From: Riptortus pedestris
Lineage: Eukaryota; Arthropoda; Insecta; Hemiptera; Alydidae
DNA: 64,000 nt
Reading direction: 5' to 3'
NCBI GenBank assembly: GCA_019009955.1
Contig: CM032230.1
Span: 28,740,001-28,804,000, forward strand
The notes under the pieces are model-generated. The model saw only the letters and a list, made by a program, of their open reading frames with translations, had not been told where the DNA came from and did not search any database. Every line of letters starts with the position of its first letter. Position 1 is the first letter of the stretch. The translations under genes were made by a program, and so were the position numbers. This document shows, piece by piece, positions 46,369 through 58,230 of the stretch.

Positions 46369-46488
46369 ATATAGTTTTGAATGTACCTCATTTTCGTCAT
46401 CTCCTGGGTAGGATCGATGGACATTTGAAGAAACTTTTCGAAAATCGCGTCATGAGTACGACCTCAATAGCTGATTTCCCTTAAGGGA
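45775..46488 (+). mobile_element. HINE-like copy H24 (module A) with a 60-bp LINE insert
   Basis: GTCCGTCATGCAGGGGCTGC start; long (AT)n at about 46318-46361; ends inside the 3' hairpin at CCCTTAAGGGA. A LINE tail is inserted at 45881-45940. Confidence 0.93.
45881..45940 (+). mobile_element. 60-bp LINE 3' tail with 13-bp target duplication
   Basis: Contains TTTAGGGCGTAATAACCCAG and AGTTTCTAGC, the same tail as at 15037 and 48340. Duplication AACCTCTAAACCT at 45868-45880 and 45941-45953. Copies H21 and H22 have the uninterrupted site. One of the shortest LINE insertions one could recognise. Confidence 0.9.
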
Positions 46489-46637
46489 CCTAAAACTGTA
46501 AGAGATAGGATACTTATGTTTTTTGGAGTGAAAGCATGGCACTAACGATGATGCATCGCATCGACAGCTCTCTGATGCTTAAAGAAAGCAACTATGGAAG
46601 TGCGGCCACTTTTCCTCTACCTGTAATGTATATGTAA

Positions 46638-46748
46638 TTTTAAACTAACCTCGTTTTCGTCACCACCTGGGTAGGATTGATTTGACTTGACATTTGGAGA
46701 ACATTTTTCGAAAATCTCGTCATTAGTACAACGAGAAATCTGCTAAAA
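46638..46748 (+). mobile_element. HINE-like 3' fragment H25
   Basis: AACCTCGTTTTCGTCACCAC to GAGAAATCTGCTAAAA; hairpin left arm deleted. Confidence 0.85.
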
Positions 46749-47319
46749 ATAACTGTACGCCGAATTTAGTCGAAAAGTTTAAACGTCTACATATTTTTAA
46801 ATGCTTCGTAGCAACATTTAAAAATAGTAGTTGACTTATTATCTTTCATCGCTAGGACTCTTAATTAGTGTAATACCCTGAGCTAAATGAACACTGATTA
46901 AAATTTGACTATCTCCCAGAGAGCAGAGAGTAATGACTGTTTGCAAACATCTATCTCAAACTGTCGGGGACAGCTCGGACGGTCGACAGCAATTCGATTT
47001 GCTAGCCGAAATTGCGGTCGGCTCTGTATTGCTGAATATGCAACAGTTGTTCGACAGCTCGCTCTATTCAGCCGATGAAAAAGCCACTTCAACAAATCTG
47101 TTGTTGTTTTCCTCCCCGTTCTAAATATTCCACTAAGTCACCCTAATCAAATGAATCGTCTCTGGAAACATGCTCAATTACATTTGACAAGTTTAATGAC
47201 TCAACTATGTTCGAATTAGTCTCACGTGAATTATTCCTGACTGCCAATTCGTCATTTTCCATCATTTACAATTAGTGTCAAAATATTTTCTTTAATTTAA
47301 TAAGCTAATGCGCAGGATC
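46749..47319. other. No recognisable gene
   Basis: Spacer; short GC-richer stretch 46960-47080 with overlapping small frames and no domain. Confidence 0.45.
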
Positions 47320-48390
47320 AGATCCTGGCATGAACATAGTCTACTGGTTTAACTTATTTTATTCAAATAGGAGTATACACGTTTGCTTTATGACTTACTT
47401 TCCGGACACAACTGTTCGCAGGAATCTAAGACTCTCTCACTTCAATCTTATAACCCAAAGATCATATTCACCAATGGCTCGAAAATTGCCGTGTCTTCCT
47501 CCTGCGCCTACTACGAAAATGCCTGCCAAAAATTCAAACTCAACAAATTAACCAGCATCTATTCGCCATTCAGTTGGCATTATATCACTGCATTCGCAAA
47601 CACTCGACTCATGGAAAGTTCCTGATATGCACTGATTCGTTGAGTACCCTATTGAGTATTAAAGATGTATTTAAAAACAAACCAATAGTACAAAAAATAC
47701 ATAATCAAATACAAATGATTCGAGGGTTAAAACGGATCGTCTACTTAATGTGGATTCCAAGCCACGTGGGAATAGATGGAAATGAAAAAGTATATTTAGC
47801 ACCCAGAGAAACCGACCAACTCGACTCCATCACCCCAACAATTACATCCGCAGAATCTATCAACTCCTCAAAGAAGAAATTGATAAAAACTGGCAACACA
47901 TGTGGAACGAAACCCAGAACAATAAACTAAAAACTATTAAAACCACCATCCGTCCATGGAAATATTCGACAAGAGACAACAGAAGAGATGAAGTTGTATT
48001 AGGAAGACTCCGAATAGGGCACACAAGATTTACGCATGGCTATCTTATGACAAAAGATCAACCCCCGATTTGTGAGAAGTGTAACACAGACTTGACTATC
48101 TACCACATATTAATGGAATGTCATAAGTATACAGATATTAGAAACAAATGCAATATTTCCAATGATATAGAAGTGGCCCTTGGAGATGACCTGAAAGAAA
48201 TCGATAAATTGTTTAATTTTGTGAAAAATACGAATTTATACAAAGATTTTAAAGTGCAAGTTTTTTGTATCTTCGTTAATATTGTTAAAATGGCGGTATG
48301 GATGAGGATATCAAAACGTGAATTATAGTTATTACAGGGCGATGATAACCTGGTAGTTTTTCGCCCTAAAACCTTACGAAACAAACAAAC
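47320..48390 (+). pseudogene. LINE 3' end: RNase H, zinc-knuckle tail and 3' UTR
   Basis: Frame pieces in order: IIFTNGSK (first RNase H Asp site, altered), LALYHCIRKHSTHGKFLICT then DSLSTLLSI (second Asp site), YLMWIPSHVGIDGNEKV (His/Asp site), then in the next frame STRDNRRDEVVLGRLRIGHT, RFTHGYLM and CEKCNTDLTIYHILMECH (CCHC-like knuckle) to a stop at 48328. The 3' UTR hairpin AGGGCG...CGCCCT follows at 48337-48368. Three small frameshifts. The domain set is that of I/Jockey-type ORF2. Confidence 0.9.
48337..48368 (+). other. LINE 3' UTR hairpin (likely RT recognition site)
   Basis: AGGGCG pairs with CGCCCT around GATAACCTGGTAGTTTTT. The same hairpin survives in the two short tails at 15037 and 45881, as expected if the LINE RT needs it for priming. 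Confidence 0.65.
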
Positions 48391-48854
48391 AATCATATGA
48401 CCATTCTTAACAGTTCACAACCATCGAAGTTTTTCAAGGCACTTTTGCATGCAACCGTATCTTTTCCTACCATCTACTGCAGGACCTTACATGTTTTGAA
48501 CATTCTTCTTTCTACCATATTTTTCATGTGTCCTAACGCTCGCAGTCTTACTGCAATTCCAGTAATTATTCCGAAGTTGATTCTCGTACGACTACCCCCT
48601 CCCCCCATTCCTCAAGAAGCTCAGAGTCAGCCATTAACTAATATAATCTTTATCAAAATTAAAAAGCATTTCCCAGTTAATAATATGAAATCTTAAATGC
48701 TGACGCCATTGGCATTTGCATCTATCTCACAAGTTAAAGTTCAATGAAAACTATATTTGGTATGTAAGCTTCAAATAAAGTGGCTCAAGATAATACAGGT
48801 TATTTTTAATGAGTTTGGGAGGGGGTTTTCTGAAGGCTAAAAACTAAAAAAAAA

Positions 48855-49911
48855 GGCGGTCACGCAGAGGCTACATACTGATAACACCACCGTGAATATT
48901 AAGTGCATTAATACAAACAATGCGAATTCTTCCATTCAATTTACTTGTTAATAACTTCTACAAAAGAAAGCGTCTAAGTTGTAAACAAACAGGCCAGGCA
49001 ACCTTTTAGAGCTGATTACATAGATAGAAATATTCTAGACAGGAAAGAGAAACATTTACTGAAATATATCTGAATATGACATAAATTTTATTGAAAACTC
49101 ATTACCTACCTAAACTATTACCTAGTGCTGCAATGTATAATGAACCAGAATAATTTTTATAAGAATCACACAAATTATAGTAATTCAAGAACAAAAGAAG
49201 AGGAGGGGGGGATCAACAGAACGTTTTTCCAAGTAAAATTTCAATCACAACAATACTTGTTGGAAGTAGAGGAATGGAGTGGTTCATAATATAACAGCTT
49301 CGTATTAATATGACATGCCTTGGAGTTGGGGGTTAAATTCATGATACAGAAAATATGTATAGAACAATATTTATACATCACTCAATTATACCATCAGACA
49401 AATATTAACGGAGATGTTTATAATTTTTGAAATTTCCCTCACCTCCCCCCCCCTTCCACTACACCGATTTCAGCCTTTAACGAGATTAATCTTTCTTTTT
49501 ACATAAAAAGTCCGTCAAACAGGGGCTGCGTATACTAAGCAGATTTCCCACGTGAAGTTATACAACAGAGAAAACTCCATACGAGAGCAAAACAGTTAGG
49601 CAAAAGGCCGAACTAGCTTTTGGCGGGAAACTTGCCATTCGTTATCGGCCCTAAAAAATCCAAATATCTCGGTTAATATTCAAGATAGAGAATAAATGTT
49701 TAGACCAATATGTATAGTAAATTTAATTTACAATAAGATTGGTTCTATATAATTGTTTGATCCGATGTATGGTAACGGAGATATTTCGAAAATTCCCCCC
49801 TCTAACCCCCCCCCCCATCCACTGGTCCAATTTCAGTCATTAACGAACTTGATCTGTCTTTTTGCATAAAACGTTCAAAAATCGAGTTTGGTAACGATCA
49901 AACAAAATATG

Positions 49912-49972
<61 letters not shown>

Positions 49973-50170
49973 TTGAACGGACCTCATTTTCATCATCTGC
50001 TGGGTAGGATCGATGGACATTTGAAGACATTTTTCGAAAATTGCGTCATAAGTACGACCTCAGTAGCTTATTTCCCTTAAGGGAAATCTGCTAAAACGTT
50101 TAAATATGGATTTTGGTAGAGATCAAACAAAAATTGCTAACGATAGAGCACTAACAGGCAAATATATACT

Positions 50171-50229
<59 letters not shown>

Positions 50230-50351
50230 GAACGGACCTCATTTTCGTCGTGACCTGTGTAGGATCAATGGACATTTGAAGAAATTTTTAGAAAATTGCG
50301 CCATGAGTACGACGACAATAGCAGATTTCCCTTAAGGTAAATCTGCTAAAA
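48855..50351 (+). mobile_element. HINE-like copy H27 (module C), middle of a nest
   Basis: Left part 48855-49509 (GGCGGTCACGCAGAGGCT start, module-C text CACCACCGTGAATATTAAG) ends TTTTTACATAAAA. Right part 50097-50351 begins CGTTTAAATATGG and ends with a hairpin and CTGCTAAAA. (AT)n at 50177-50222. Confidence 0.9.
49510..50096 (+). mobile_element. HINE-like copy H28 (module A), innermost of a nest
   Basis: GTCCGTCAAACAGGGGCTGC to AATCTGCTAAAA with (AT)n at about 49913-49966 and a perfect hairpin. Complete and the youngest of the three. Confidence 0.94.
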
Positions 50352-50589
50352 TGTAAGTATCTCCGTTAATATTCATGATAAAGAAAATACGTATATAACA
50401 ACATTGATAGACAATTAAATTTTCAACAAGATTAGTTCTGTAAGAATTTTCGATGCGTGCTATAATTACCGAGATATTTTGAATGTCCAAAATTTCCCCT
50501 ACTAAACCCCTCCTTCTTCTATTCCGGTGGTTATTTGAAGATATTTGTCTAAAATTGGCTTGTGAGTACAACCTGGACCTGCCCAAATA

Positions 50590-50935
50590 ATTAATTGCCT
50601 ATATGGTAAGGGGCCTGGTGGAGGCATGTTGACAAGTGGCTGAGACCTCAGCTCTAGACACAGACAGTACGATAGTATTAGGAAGAGGCGAGTGTCGTGA
50701 GAGACGGTGCGGTGTATAATGGAGCTATTATCCAGTCAAGGAGTTCCTCTCCCAGCCTCTGCCACTAGTTATAGGCGCCCTATCTCCAGATATACCTCAC
50801 TCAGGGTGAAGGACCTGCTCACATTTGTTGTCAATACTACACCTGGAAAATCAGCTCTAGCTCTAAGCTATGCAAGGTAGAATGGCTGGCTGTTTGATAG
50901 GATGAGGGTATATCCTAGGGTAAACCCAAGAGAGA
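50590..50935. other. GC-richer unique block of unknown origin
   Basis: About 345 bp with clearly higher GC than its surroundings, lying between HINE remnants. No ORF, tRNA-like boxes or terminal repeats recognised. Confidence 0.5.
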
Positions 50936-51380
50936 CTTTTTAGTAGATATCGAAAAATGTTTTCAAATTTCCATCGATCCTACCCAGGAGATGACGAAAA
51001 TGGGGTTCGCTCCAAACTATATACATAGACTATTAACGCTCTAGCAGTCGCAATTTCTGTTTGATTCTTACCAAACTCGTTATTTAAACGTTTTATATAA
51101 AACTAAAAATCAGGTCCATTGATATCAATAATCCGACCAGTGAGAGGGGGGTTAGAGTAGGAAAAAATCGAAAATTCATAACAAATCCGTTACTTAAGTG
51201 AAATCGAAAAATTATACCAAACCAAAGTTATTGTAAATTGAATTTTGAATGAATGTTGTTTTTTATACACTTTTTCTTTATTTTCAATATTAACCGAGGT
51301 GTGTTGCATAATTTTCAGCCCGCAGTAAACCCTAAATTTTAATCATCACACTTTATAATAAGCGAATATATCATGAAACG
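50936..51380 (-). mobile_element. HINE-like copy H29, decayed
   Basis: TTTAGTAGATATCGAAAAATG, CCATCGATCCTACCCAGGAG, to the module-B start (AATCATCACACTTTATAATA). Microsatellite lost. Confidence 0.8.
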
Positions 51381-51461
51381 TCTTATTACTTTTGCCTTTT
51401 CTTAAGTCACTATATTAGTATATTTGAAAGTGAAGAACTTTACTGTCCTGAACTGGAACTG

Positions 51462-52041
51462 TGTTACGTGGGATAAACAAAAACAAAAAAAAAACAGAAT
51501 AATATCTTTGAAGACGGATTACATATCATTCAATTAACGGTTTAATTCCGTTGATATCAGTGTTCTTCATTTTGCCGCTTCTATATAAATAGCATTCAGC
51601 TCGGCCGACAGTTAGTTTGTTCTCAGCTGTCTTCAAGTGATCATCAAGTGCGTTCAGTGCTACAGTGCGACTTACTTGCAGTGCGGTAAAGTGTTTTTAT
51701 CTGAAGAACAGTGTTGTGCCGTGACTCTGTAACTAGCAGTATAAGGCCGTGTTTAAGACAGTGCAAGTGCCGTTAACTTAGCGAAGTGAAGAAGAGTTTA
51801 GTGCCGTATTGTTTTCTGTGAACTTCAGCGATCGCGAGTGAGTTATTGGACTGTGAAATAACAAGAACAGTGAAGCTATCAGTGCAGACTGTGATTAAGA
51901 ATAATTAACTAAGTGTATTGTGCATTGTTAAATAAATTGTGCAGTGATAAAAACTGTGAAACTTGTGTGTGTTTAATTTTGCAAACCAAAGGAACTCTTA
52001 TAAACAACGTTTATTACTGATTAAGGTAATAAAACGTAACA
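51462..52041 (+). mobile_element. Long terminal repeat (BEL/Pao- or Gypsy-like)
   Basis: Begins TGTTACG and ends CGTAACA, a 7-bp inverted terminus in TG...CA form. Contains a TATA box (TATATAAATA at 51582), an initiator-like TCAGTT/CAGTTAG region about 30 bases on, a GC-richer transcribed leader with recurring CAGTG/AAGTG words, and AATAAA at 52028 just before the end. No gag/pol follows and I see no primer-binding site. The flanks show no 5-bp duplication. Class could not be fixed without internal sequence. Confidence 0.8.
51582..51625 (+). promoter_or_regulatory. LTR core promoter
   Basis: TATATAAATA followed at normal spacing by an initiator-like CGACAGTTAGTTTGTTC, the arrangement of arthropod LTR retrotransposon promoters. 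No downstream gene remains. Confidence 0.65.
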
Positions 52042-52462
52042 ATATATATACATCGGCCACATCAGCCAGGAGATTTAAGTTGACATAAGCGTCGTTCCAT
52101 TAGATTCTATATTGGAATCACTGCTTTTATCTAACGATTCGATAACGGGTCTTACTATACTGCTGGCATTGGAAAATCATTGGAAACAAGCCACTTTCCA
52201 TGTTTGGCTAGCTTTTTAACTATACGTTGTCACTTTTCTTAATATGCCCCATTTCTGGAAAGGAACAACACATGGTATGAATCCCATGTGGGAATAAGAC
52301 TTTACTGGCTACAATCACTTGCAGAATCCGACGAAGATAGAGAAGTAGAACGAAAGCCAGGACTAGATTGCTAGGTACGAATCTAGAGATAATAAGAGCA
52401 ACGGGTTGCAATACAAGGCAACGAGAACAGAAATGAAAGTCAATTTCCAAACTCCAACAAGG

Positions 52463-52542
52463 TAGGTGTGTGTTTAATTTTGCAATCCAAAAGAACTCTT
52501 ATACGCTAACGCTTATTACTGATTTTGTAATAAAACGTAACA
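52463..52542 (+). mobile_element. Partial second LTR (3' end only)
   Basis: GTGTGTGTTTAATTTTGCAA to TAATAAAACGTAACA repeats the last 80 bases of the LTR at 51462 with few differences. The 420 bases between are non-coding and may be a scrap of the internal region. Confidence 0.8.
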
Positions 52543-53789
52543 ATATATTTAATCTATTCGTGTTGTTCAATTATCTAGATTAAATAGAGAGTGTAAAGGA
52601 GCACAGCTGTATAACTTGAAACCTTTCCAAGCGTTTTCTTGGCTACAATTTGACTAGATAAGCTATAATAGACCTCATCAATTAAAGCTCATATGATTTT
52701 CTTTACAGAAAGAAATACAATATTTCCATTGATAAGAGAGCGAGTGATACAAGTAATATTAGTTAAATGTGACTGCGGCTGATGCTGTGGCCATCGGCTC
52801 TACAAACAGTGTCAGAGAGGACCAGCTGATGCGCTTAACTAACCGACCGTGAAGGAACTGGCCAGCTCCTATTGATTTTACCTGCCTCACGAATACTCTT
52901 TGTAAACACACATTTCAATTTGCCCAACTACACAATTTGTCGTACTTTGGCGTCGTTTATGTTCGTTGACCTGTCAAAAAAGGAATTCAGAAACGTGTTT
53001 TATCGGCCGAAACAGTAAGTTAGAGCTCGGCCAGTTAACGTACATTTTTCCCAAGCTTATTTTTCAGAAGGTACTGGTGTTCAGTGGTTTCCATATAACA
53101 TTGGGGAGGCCTGGGAAAAAGCTATTTGGATAATTGTTTTAAACCACAGCACAATATTCAGTATTTTTTTTTTTTAAAAAATACAGTCCATTTTCATTAT
53201 CAACTATTTTAAAGCCGAATGAAAACAAATTTTGAATGAGTAAATGAAATTTATATTTTTATATGTATAGGTGTGGGGAGGGGGGGGGGGTTGTTAGTGT
53301 ATATATTTAAAAAGTCAGAATAAATTTTATTAAAATTTTAAAAAAATCGAGTCAAGAATTTTTTTTCTGAGAAAACTTTTCTACCAAATATAAAATTATT
53401 ATATTTTTGGCGATTCTACTATCCAAAATGTCTATAAATTATAGAAGTGCTGATTACGCTTAAATGAAATCTACTATACTGTATACGTCGCAATAATAAT
53501 TCTCCAAATGAGCTAGATCTCATCCCTTATCTTAAGAATTTTCACAGGTGAATGTAATTTATTTTGTAAATTGGTGAAATTCAAATACATTGTCTATATT
53601 TTGTATTTTAAGTAGAAATTAAAATTGAAATTAATGCATTTTACATTTTACGTATTACATATTTAGAATTACCATTTTCATCTTCAAGAAAATACAATAA
53701 AGCCGTAGAACACTTTATTCAGAGATCTAAGGTTGCAGGAGCCAAGTTAGAGTGAGTGATTCTTAGAAGAGGAAAGAGCGATGCTTGAC
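52543..53789. other. No recognisable gene
   Basis: Slightly GC-richer at 52770-52880, otherwise AT-rich with a T-run (53166) and G-run (53279). Nothing recognised. Confidence 0.45.
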
Positions 53790-54216
53790 ATACAAAAATA
53801 TCACTGTTTGAATCCCATAGTCTCTTCAACACTTCTCTATGCTGGAGAAATCTGGAGTCCGAAATATTTAGGTGCTATTGAGGTGGCACAAACTCTATAT
53901 TTTTAAGTATTTATATTTCTGACAAAGAGGTTTGTGATTGTATAGTCAGACTGAAATCAGACCGTTGCCCGATAGCTATTCTTGTTCTAAAGAAAATAAT
54001 TAATTTTTGTATAAAAATATAATCCCTCCCAGAAGATCGGTTTGCCGCGCATGTGCTTTGAAAAATTGGTCGTATTGGTTGGTAAAGAGCTTGAAGAATT
54101 TAACTGGGTTACTCAAATTAAAATGCTTGCAGCTCAAATTTCGTTCAGAAATATTTTACCAATCTATCTAACCCTTGTAGCAGCTGGCCACGTTGCCCCT
54201 GGTTACCACTTAACCT
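53790..54216 (+). pseudogene. LINE ORF2 fragment beyond the RT
   Basis: Pieces in order: VSSTLLYAGEIWSPKYLGAI near 53820, RLKSDRCPIAILVLKKIINF near 53950, then in another frame PRMCFEKLVVLVGKELEEFN and WVTQIKMLAAQISFRNI to a stop at 54216. The 'LLYGxEIWG' and 'RLExGRCPIxIxVLK' blocks are typical of arthropod LINEs after the RT thumb. Several indels. Confidence 0.72.
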
Positions 54217-54576
54217 AACGCTTATAACAAAATTTTGACAATCAGTTGCTATTGTCCTGCAAGAAAAGACCGCTGTTTGTTGTTTTTAGCTTATTATATC
54301 TGCGAACTACAACAGCCAAGCACCACCTTCATCATCAAGCTAGTACAACTGAAAAAATGCAGGATCAACTTAAAGAAGACTAAAAACATGAGTCGGTATC
54401 GTGAGTTTAAACAATTATATTTTACATAGATACCGGCCAGCAAGGAAGCATCCTTCCAAGCTTTTGTTTTCTGCTCCAACTCGGCCAGCAGGATAGCCTC
54501 ACATTAACCTCTCACTTTACTGGACGGACCGTAATTCATTTATATATTTCTTCTTCTTCATCATTCTAAAGTTGTA
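54217..54576. other. No recognisable gene
   Basis: Spacer with short frames only. Confidence 0.5.
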
Positions 54577-55096
54577 TTATTATTTTTTTCTGTAATCGTT
54601 GAATAATGGTAACATTACTAAACTGAAATGAGTGAAGAAAGTGAAACATTTTGCAATACAGTGAAGAAAGTGAATTGCCTTCTTAATTAGTAATAAGTAT
54701 AAATTAAAAAATAATTTGAAGTTGGAAATTAAATGCTTTTAAATGTTTCTTAACATTGTAAGAATTTATTTTAACAAAATAAATTGAAATGTGAATGAAT
54801 TATTGGTGGAAATAATCAATATATTTTAAAATTTAAATATAATAATAATTACCTTCCTTGTTTATAACCTGCACTTGTTTATAACTGCACTACTTCACAA
54901 TCATCATTAGTTGTTTTATACTGATCTGATCATGTATTACACGATTACAGAAAAAAATTAATATTACACTCGTGACGAAAGTAGAATTTACAACTCTCGT
55001 GAAATTACCACACTCGCTTCGCTCGTGTGGGTAAACGTTTCACTCGAGTTGTAAAATGATCTACTTTCGTCACTTGTATAATAAATAACTATTCTC
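54577..55096 (+). mobile_element. Family P element, copy 4 (small deletion)
   Basis: TTTTTTTCTGTAATCGTTG to AATAAATAACTATT. It lacks about 75 bases of the short-repeat region near 54915 but keeps the full terminal palindrome (54963-55083). Confidence 0.9.
54963..55083. repeat. Terminal palindrome of family P
   Basis: Nearly perfect hairpin of about 120 bases: ATTACACTCGTGACGAAAGT pairs with ACTTTCGTCACTTGTATAAT, TTTACAACTC with GAGTTGTAAA, apex CACTCGC-TTCG-CTCGTG-like. Also at 22715-22815 and 32795-32913. Confidence 0.9.
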
Positions 55097-55379
55097 GTTT
55101 ATTTATTTGTTTTAAAATAATATAACATTTGTTATTTGGAGTCAAGATTTTATTTATTTATAGGGAACACCTTCTGAACACTAAAATAATACTCCCTAAC
55201 CCTCAAATACTACTTGCTAATAAAAATAATATAAATACTAAAAGTCACAAATAATATCTTTTCCAGAGATATTGACCGACCACTTAACTCAAAATACAAT
55301 TCCTTTTAAGAGTATTCTGTAACTTTTCACATCCGGCGAATTACCTTCAATTTAACATCAGTAAAGAAACGTTAAGGAC

Positions 55380-55665
55380 AATAAGCCAACCGAGAGTCTG
55401 TAACAGCGAATACATTAAAAATATCCCATACAGGCCAAGCCCATATCACAAAATCAGACGAAATATGTAAGTGGAGTAAAAAATACATTTATAATAGTCT
55501 GAAGCATGTAATTCTACATTGCCCTACATTTAGAAATCCCGGGCAGTAATATTTGCAATCATACGTAGTTAAAACTGGGACCAACTTTCATTGGAACATA
55601 TTAAAATACCTATCGATACTAAGATAAAATGGCCAGACCTCTGGCTACTCCAAGTGTTTAGGCCG
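55380..55665 (+). pseudogene. Possible LINE C-terminal scrap
   Basis: ICKWSKKYIYNSLKHVILHC followed by PTFRNPG resembles the C-x-H-x-C tail of R1/Jockey LINEs. Short and isolated. Confidence 0.4.
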
Positions 55666-56397
55666 AAATAAATAAACAATTATACGTACTAAAATACAAT
55701 TAAAATATTTTTCAGGGATGCCCAGATATCTTTGAATGGGCATAAAGATAAATTAAATCTACTAACCCGATTTAGCAAAGAATTCTATTCACTATGAAAT
55801 TGATGCTAGCAGAATGTAATGAAATAAAAGTCCATCACGCAGGAGCTGCGTAATTATCGGTTTTCAAATAAGCCTAGAATTTAGGGAATATATTTCATTA
55901 TTCAAATCATATTGATGAATACGGTCTGTTACTTTGCATAACATTAAACATGACTATCTTGAGGTTTTGTTTTCTGTTAAGACTTGAAGAATATTAAGTA
56001 AAATCAGGTCGCAATTATGAACAAATTTAATTGTGTGTAATACATATATATTACTTTACTTCATTTTCAGGCCATCCTACATGTTTCTGTAGGTTGTTTA
56101 AGGCTTCTAAAATATGGGCCATTAAACTAAGTCGCATAAAGTTGAACTTCCACCTCAAAGATCTTCCGACCATAAAGCAGACGTAAATAATCTACCTCGC
56201 CCCACACAATATTTCTTTTATTCTTTCCAGTCAGACAATTTCATAAATTGTTAGTAACATATTGACAGGATTATTTGTTTTTAATTTATGTTTTTCTTTT
56301 ATAAACTCAAAGGGCTTGAAATAAATTTAATTAATATATTACTGCTTAAAATTAGTGCTGAACCCGAATCTTCAGCTCTGTCATTGAATTACGTTTT
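55666..56397. other. No gene; HINE 5' scrap at 55830-55860
   Basis: GTCCATCACGCAGGAGCTGC is the HINE start; the rest of the element is missing. Nothing else recognised. Confidence 0.5.
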
Positions 56398-57012
56398 TAG
56401 CAGAATTCCCTTAAGGTGAATCAGCTATGGAGGTCGTACTCATGATGCGATTTTCGAAATTTGTCTTCAAATGTCCATCAATCCTACCCAGAAGATGACG
56501 AAAATCAGGTCCGTTCAAAACTGTGTGTGTGTGTGTGTGTGTGTGTATGTATATATATATATATATTTGTCTGTTGCCGCTCTAGCGGTCGCAATTATTG
56601 TTTAATCGTTACCAAACTCGATATTTGGTCGTTTTATGTAAAAAGAAAGATCATGTTCGTCAATGGCTGAAATCAGACCAGTGGGAGGGGGGGTTTAGAG
56701 GTGAGGATTTTCGAAAGTTCGAAATATCTCCGTTAATATAAGTCGGGTCGAAAAAATTGTACAGAATCAATCTTATTGCAAATTAAATTAACTATAAATA
56801 TTATTATATACATTTATTCTCTGTCTTGAATATTAACCGAGATATTTGTATTTTTATTAAATCTGGGCGGCTAACGGACGAGAGTGACTTTCCCGCCAAA
56901 AGCTAGTTCGGCCGTTTCCTTGGCTGTTCGGCTCTCGTGAAATTTCTCTATTGTAAAACTTCACGAGGGAAATCTGCTTAGTTTACGCAGCTCCTGCGTG
57001 ACGGACGTTTAT
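56398..57012 (-). mobile_element. HINE-like copy H31 (module A) with GT/AT tract
   Basis: TTAGCAGAATTCCCTTAAGG to GCAGCTCCTGCGTGACGGAC. Microsatellite (GT)n-(AT)n at 56521-56566. Confidence 0.93.
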
Positions 57013-57666
57013 AGAACGTTGAAGTGTTCTACTACCTTTATAACGTTTTGTAAAATTTATTTACTCGACACTATATATTAATTGGTTTCTTTCGCCATGT
57101 CCTAAACTCTCATAGTAGCTCTTTTCGTTTTTTAAAGTCCCTCAACATTTGAAAAATGTTGGTGAGGGTAAGTCAGAAACGAACTGGTATAATATTGAGA
57201 AAAAAATCACTGATCAAACGACCTTGGAAGAAACCATGGATAAAAATGCTTGTTATCTTTAATTAGCAAAGCAAGCTGGGGTCAGATTTTAATAGCGTCT
57301 CCTGTCCAATTAAACTGAAAAAAGGTTTTTAATATCTTTTAATGGACATAAAAAAGGAACGAAATAACCTTGGCTGAAAAACAGTTTATTAAAGTGTAAT
57401 AAAGAAACAAGTAGAATAACGTGGTATTAAAGCAAATGTAACATCCTGTTAATTTTAAAAATTGATATTGAATTTTCTGCATTAAATTGGCGTCATAAAT
57501 CTTTTATATTTTTAGTTTTCATCATCACTGTTATTATAAATATGACACATCAATTAACTTATGTCAGGGCAAATTCCTGTTCGAGTTAAAGTGGATAGAG
57601 ACTTACATGCAATCTATGGGTAAATATGTTACTTTGAATAGAGAAACGAATAAGATAACTTTTCAT
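57013..57666. other. No recognisable gene
   Basis: AT-rich spacer. Confidence 0.5.
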
Positions 57667-58230
57667 TTTAGTAGATTCTCCCTAAGGGGAATCAGCTATT
57701 GAGGTAGTACTGATGACGCGATTTTTGAAAATGTTTCTCAAATGTCCATCGATACTACCCAGGAGATGATGAAAATGAGGTCCATTCAAAACTATATGTA
57801 TGTGTGTGTGTGTGTCTGTTATGCTATTGTTTGATAGCTACCATATTCGATATTAAAACGTTTTATTTAAAACTAAAGTTCAAGTTCATTAATCTCTGAA
57901 ATCGGGCCAGTGGAAGGGGGGGAGTATAGAGGGTGGGGAATTGAGAAAATTCTTAATATCTCCGCAATTATGCGGAGGATAGAAAAATTGTTAAAAACCT
58001 ATTTATTGCAAATGTAATGTTCTATAAATGTTGATATCTACGTTTTTTACTATCTTTATTATTAACCCCGATATTTCCATTTTTTTAATTTTCGTCTTCC
58101 AATAAATTCCACCTACTCATGTCATATTAGCATTAAGCTTTTACATTATGAAAAACATTATTTCAGGCTTAAATACTATAAATTGGTGTCATTAAACCTA
58201 TACGTTTAAAATAAGTGGAAACGTGTAGAT
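57667..58230 (-). mobile_element. HINE-like copy H32 (module B)
   Basis: TTTAGTAGATTCTCCCTAAG hairpin, short GT tract at about 57798-57815, core and module-B text to CGTGTAGATAACTC. The terminal 25 bases of the 5' end are lost. Confidence 0.88.

Larger units (their letters stand above)
48690..50585 (+). mobile_element. HINE-like copy H26 (module B), outermost of a nest
   Basis: Left part 48690-48854 ends at GGCTAAAAACTAAAAAAAA; right part resumes at 50352 with TGTAAGTATCTCCGTTAATA, which joins correctly to the family text (AAAATGCAAATATCTCGG). Another core scrap lies just upstream (48599-48680). Confidence 0.85.

Noticed and set aside
48690..50585. Simple tandem array of truncated HINE units
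   Set aside because: The apparent truncation points fit together in pairs across the inner copies, so nested insertion explains the order better than a tandem array.
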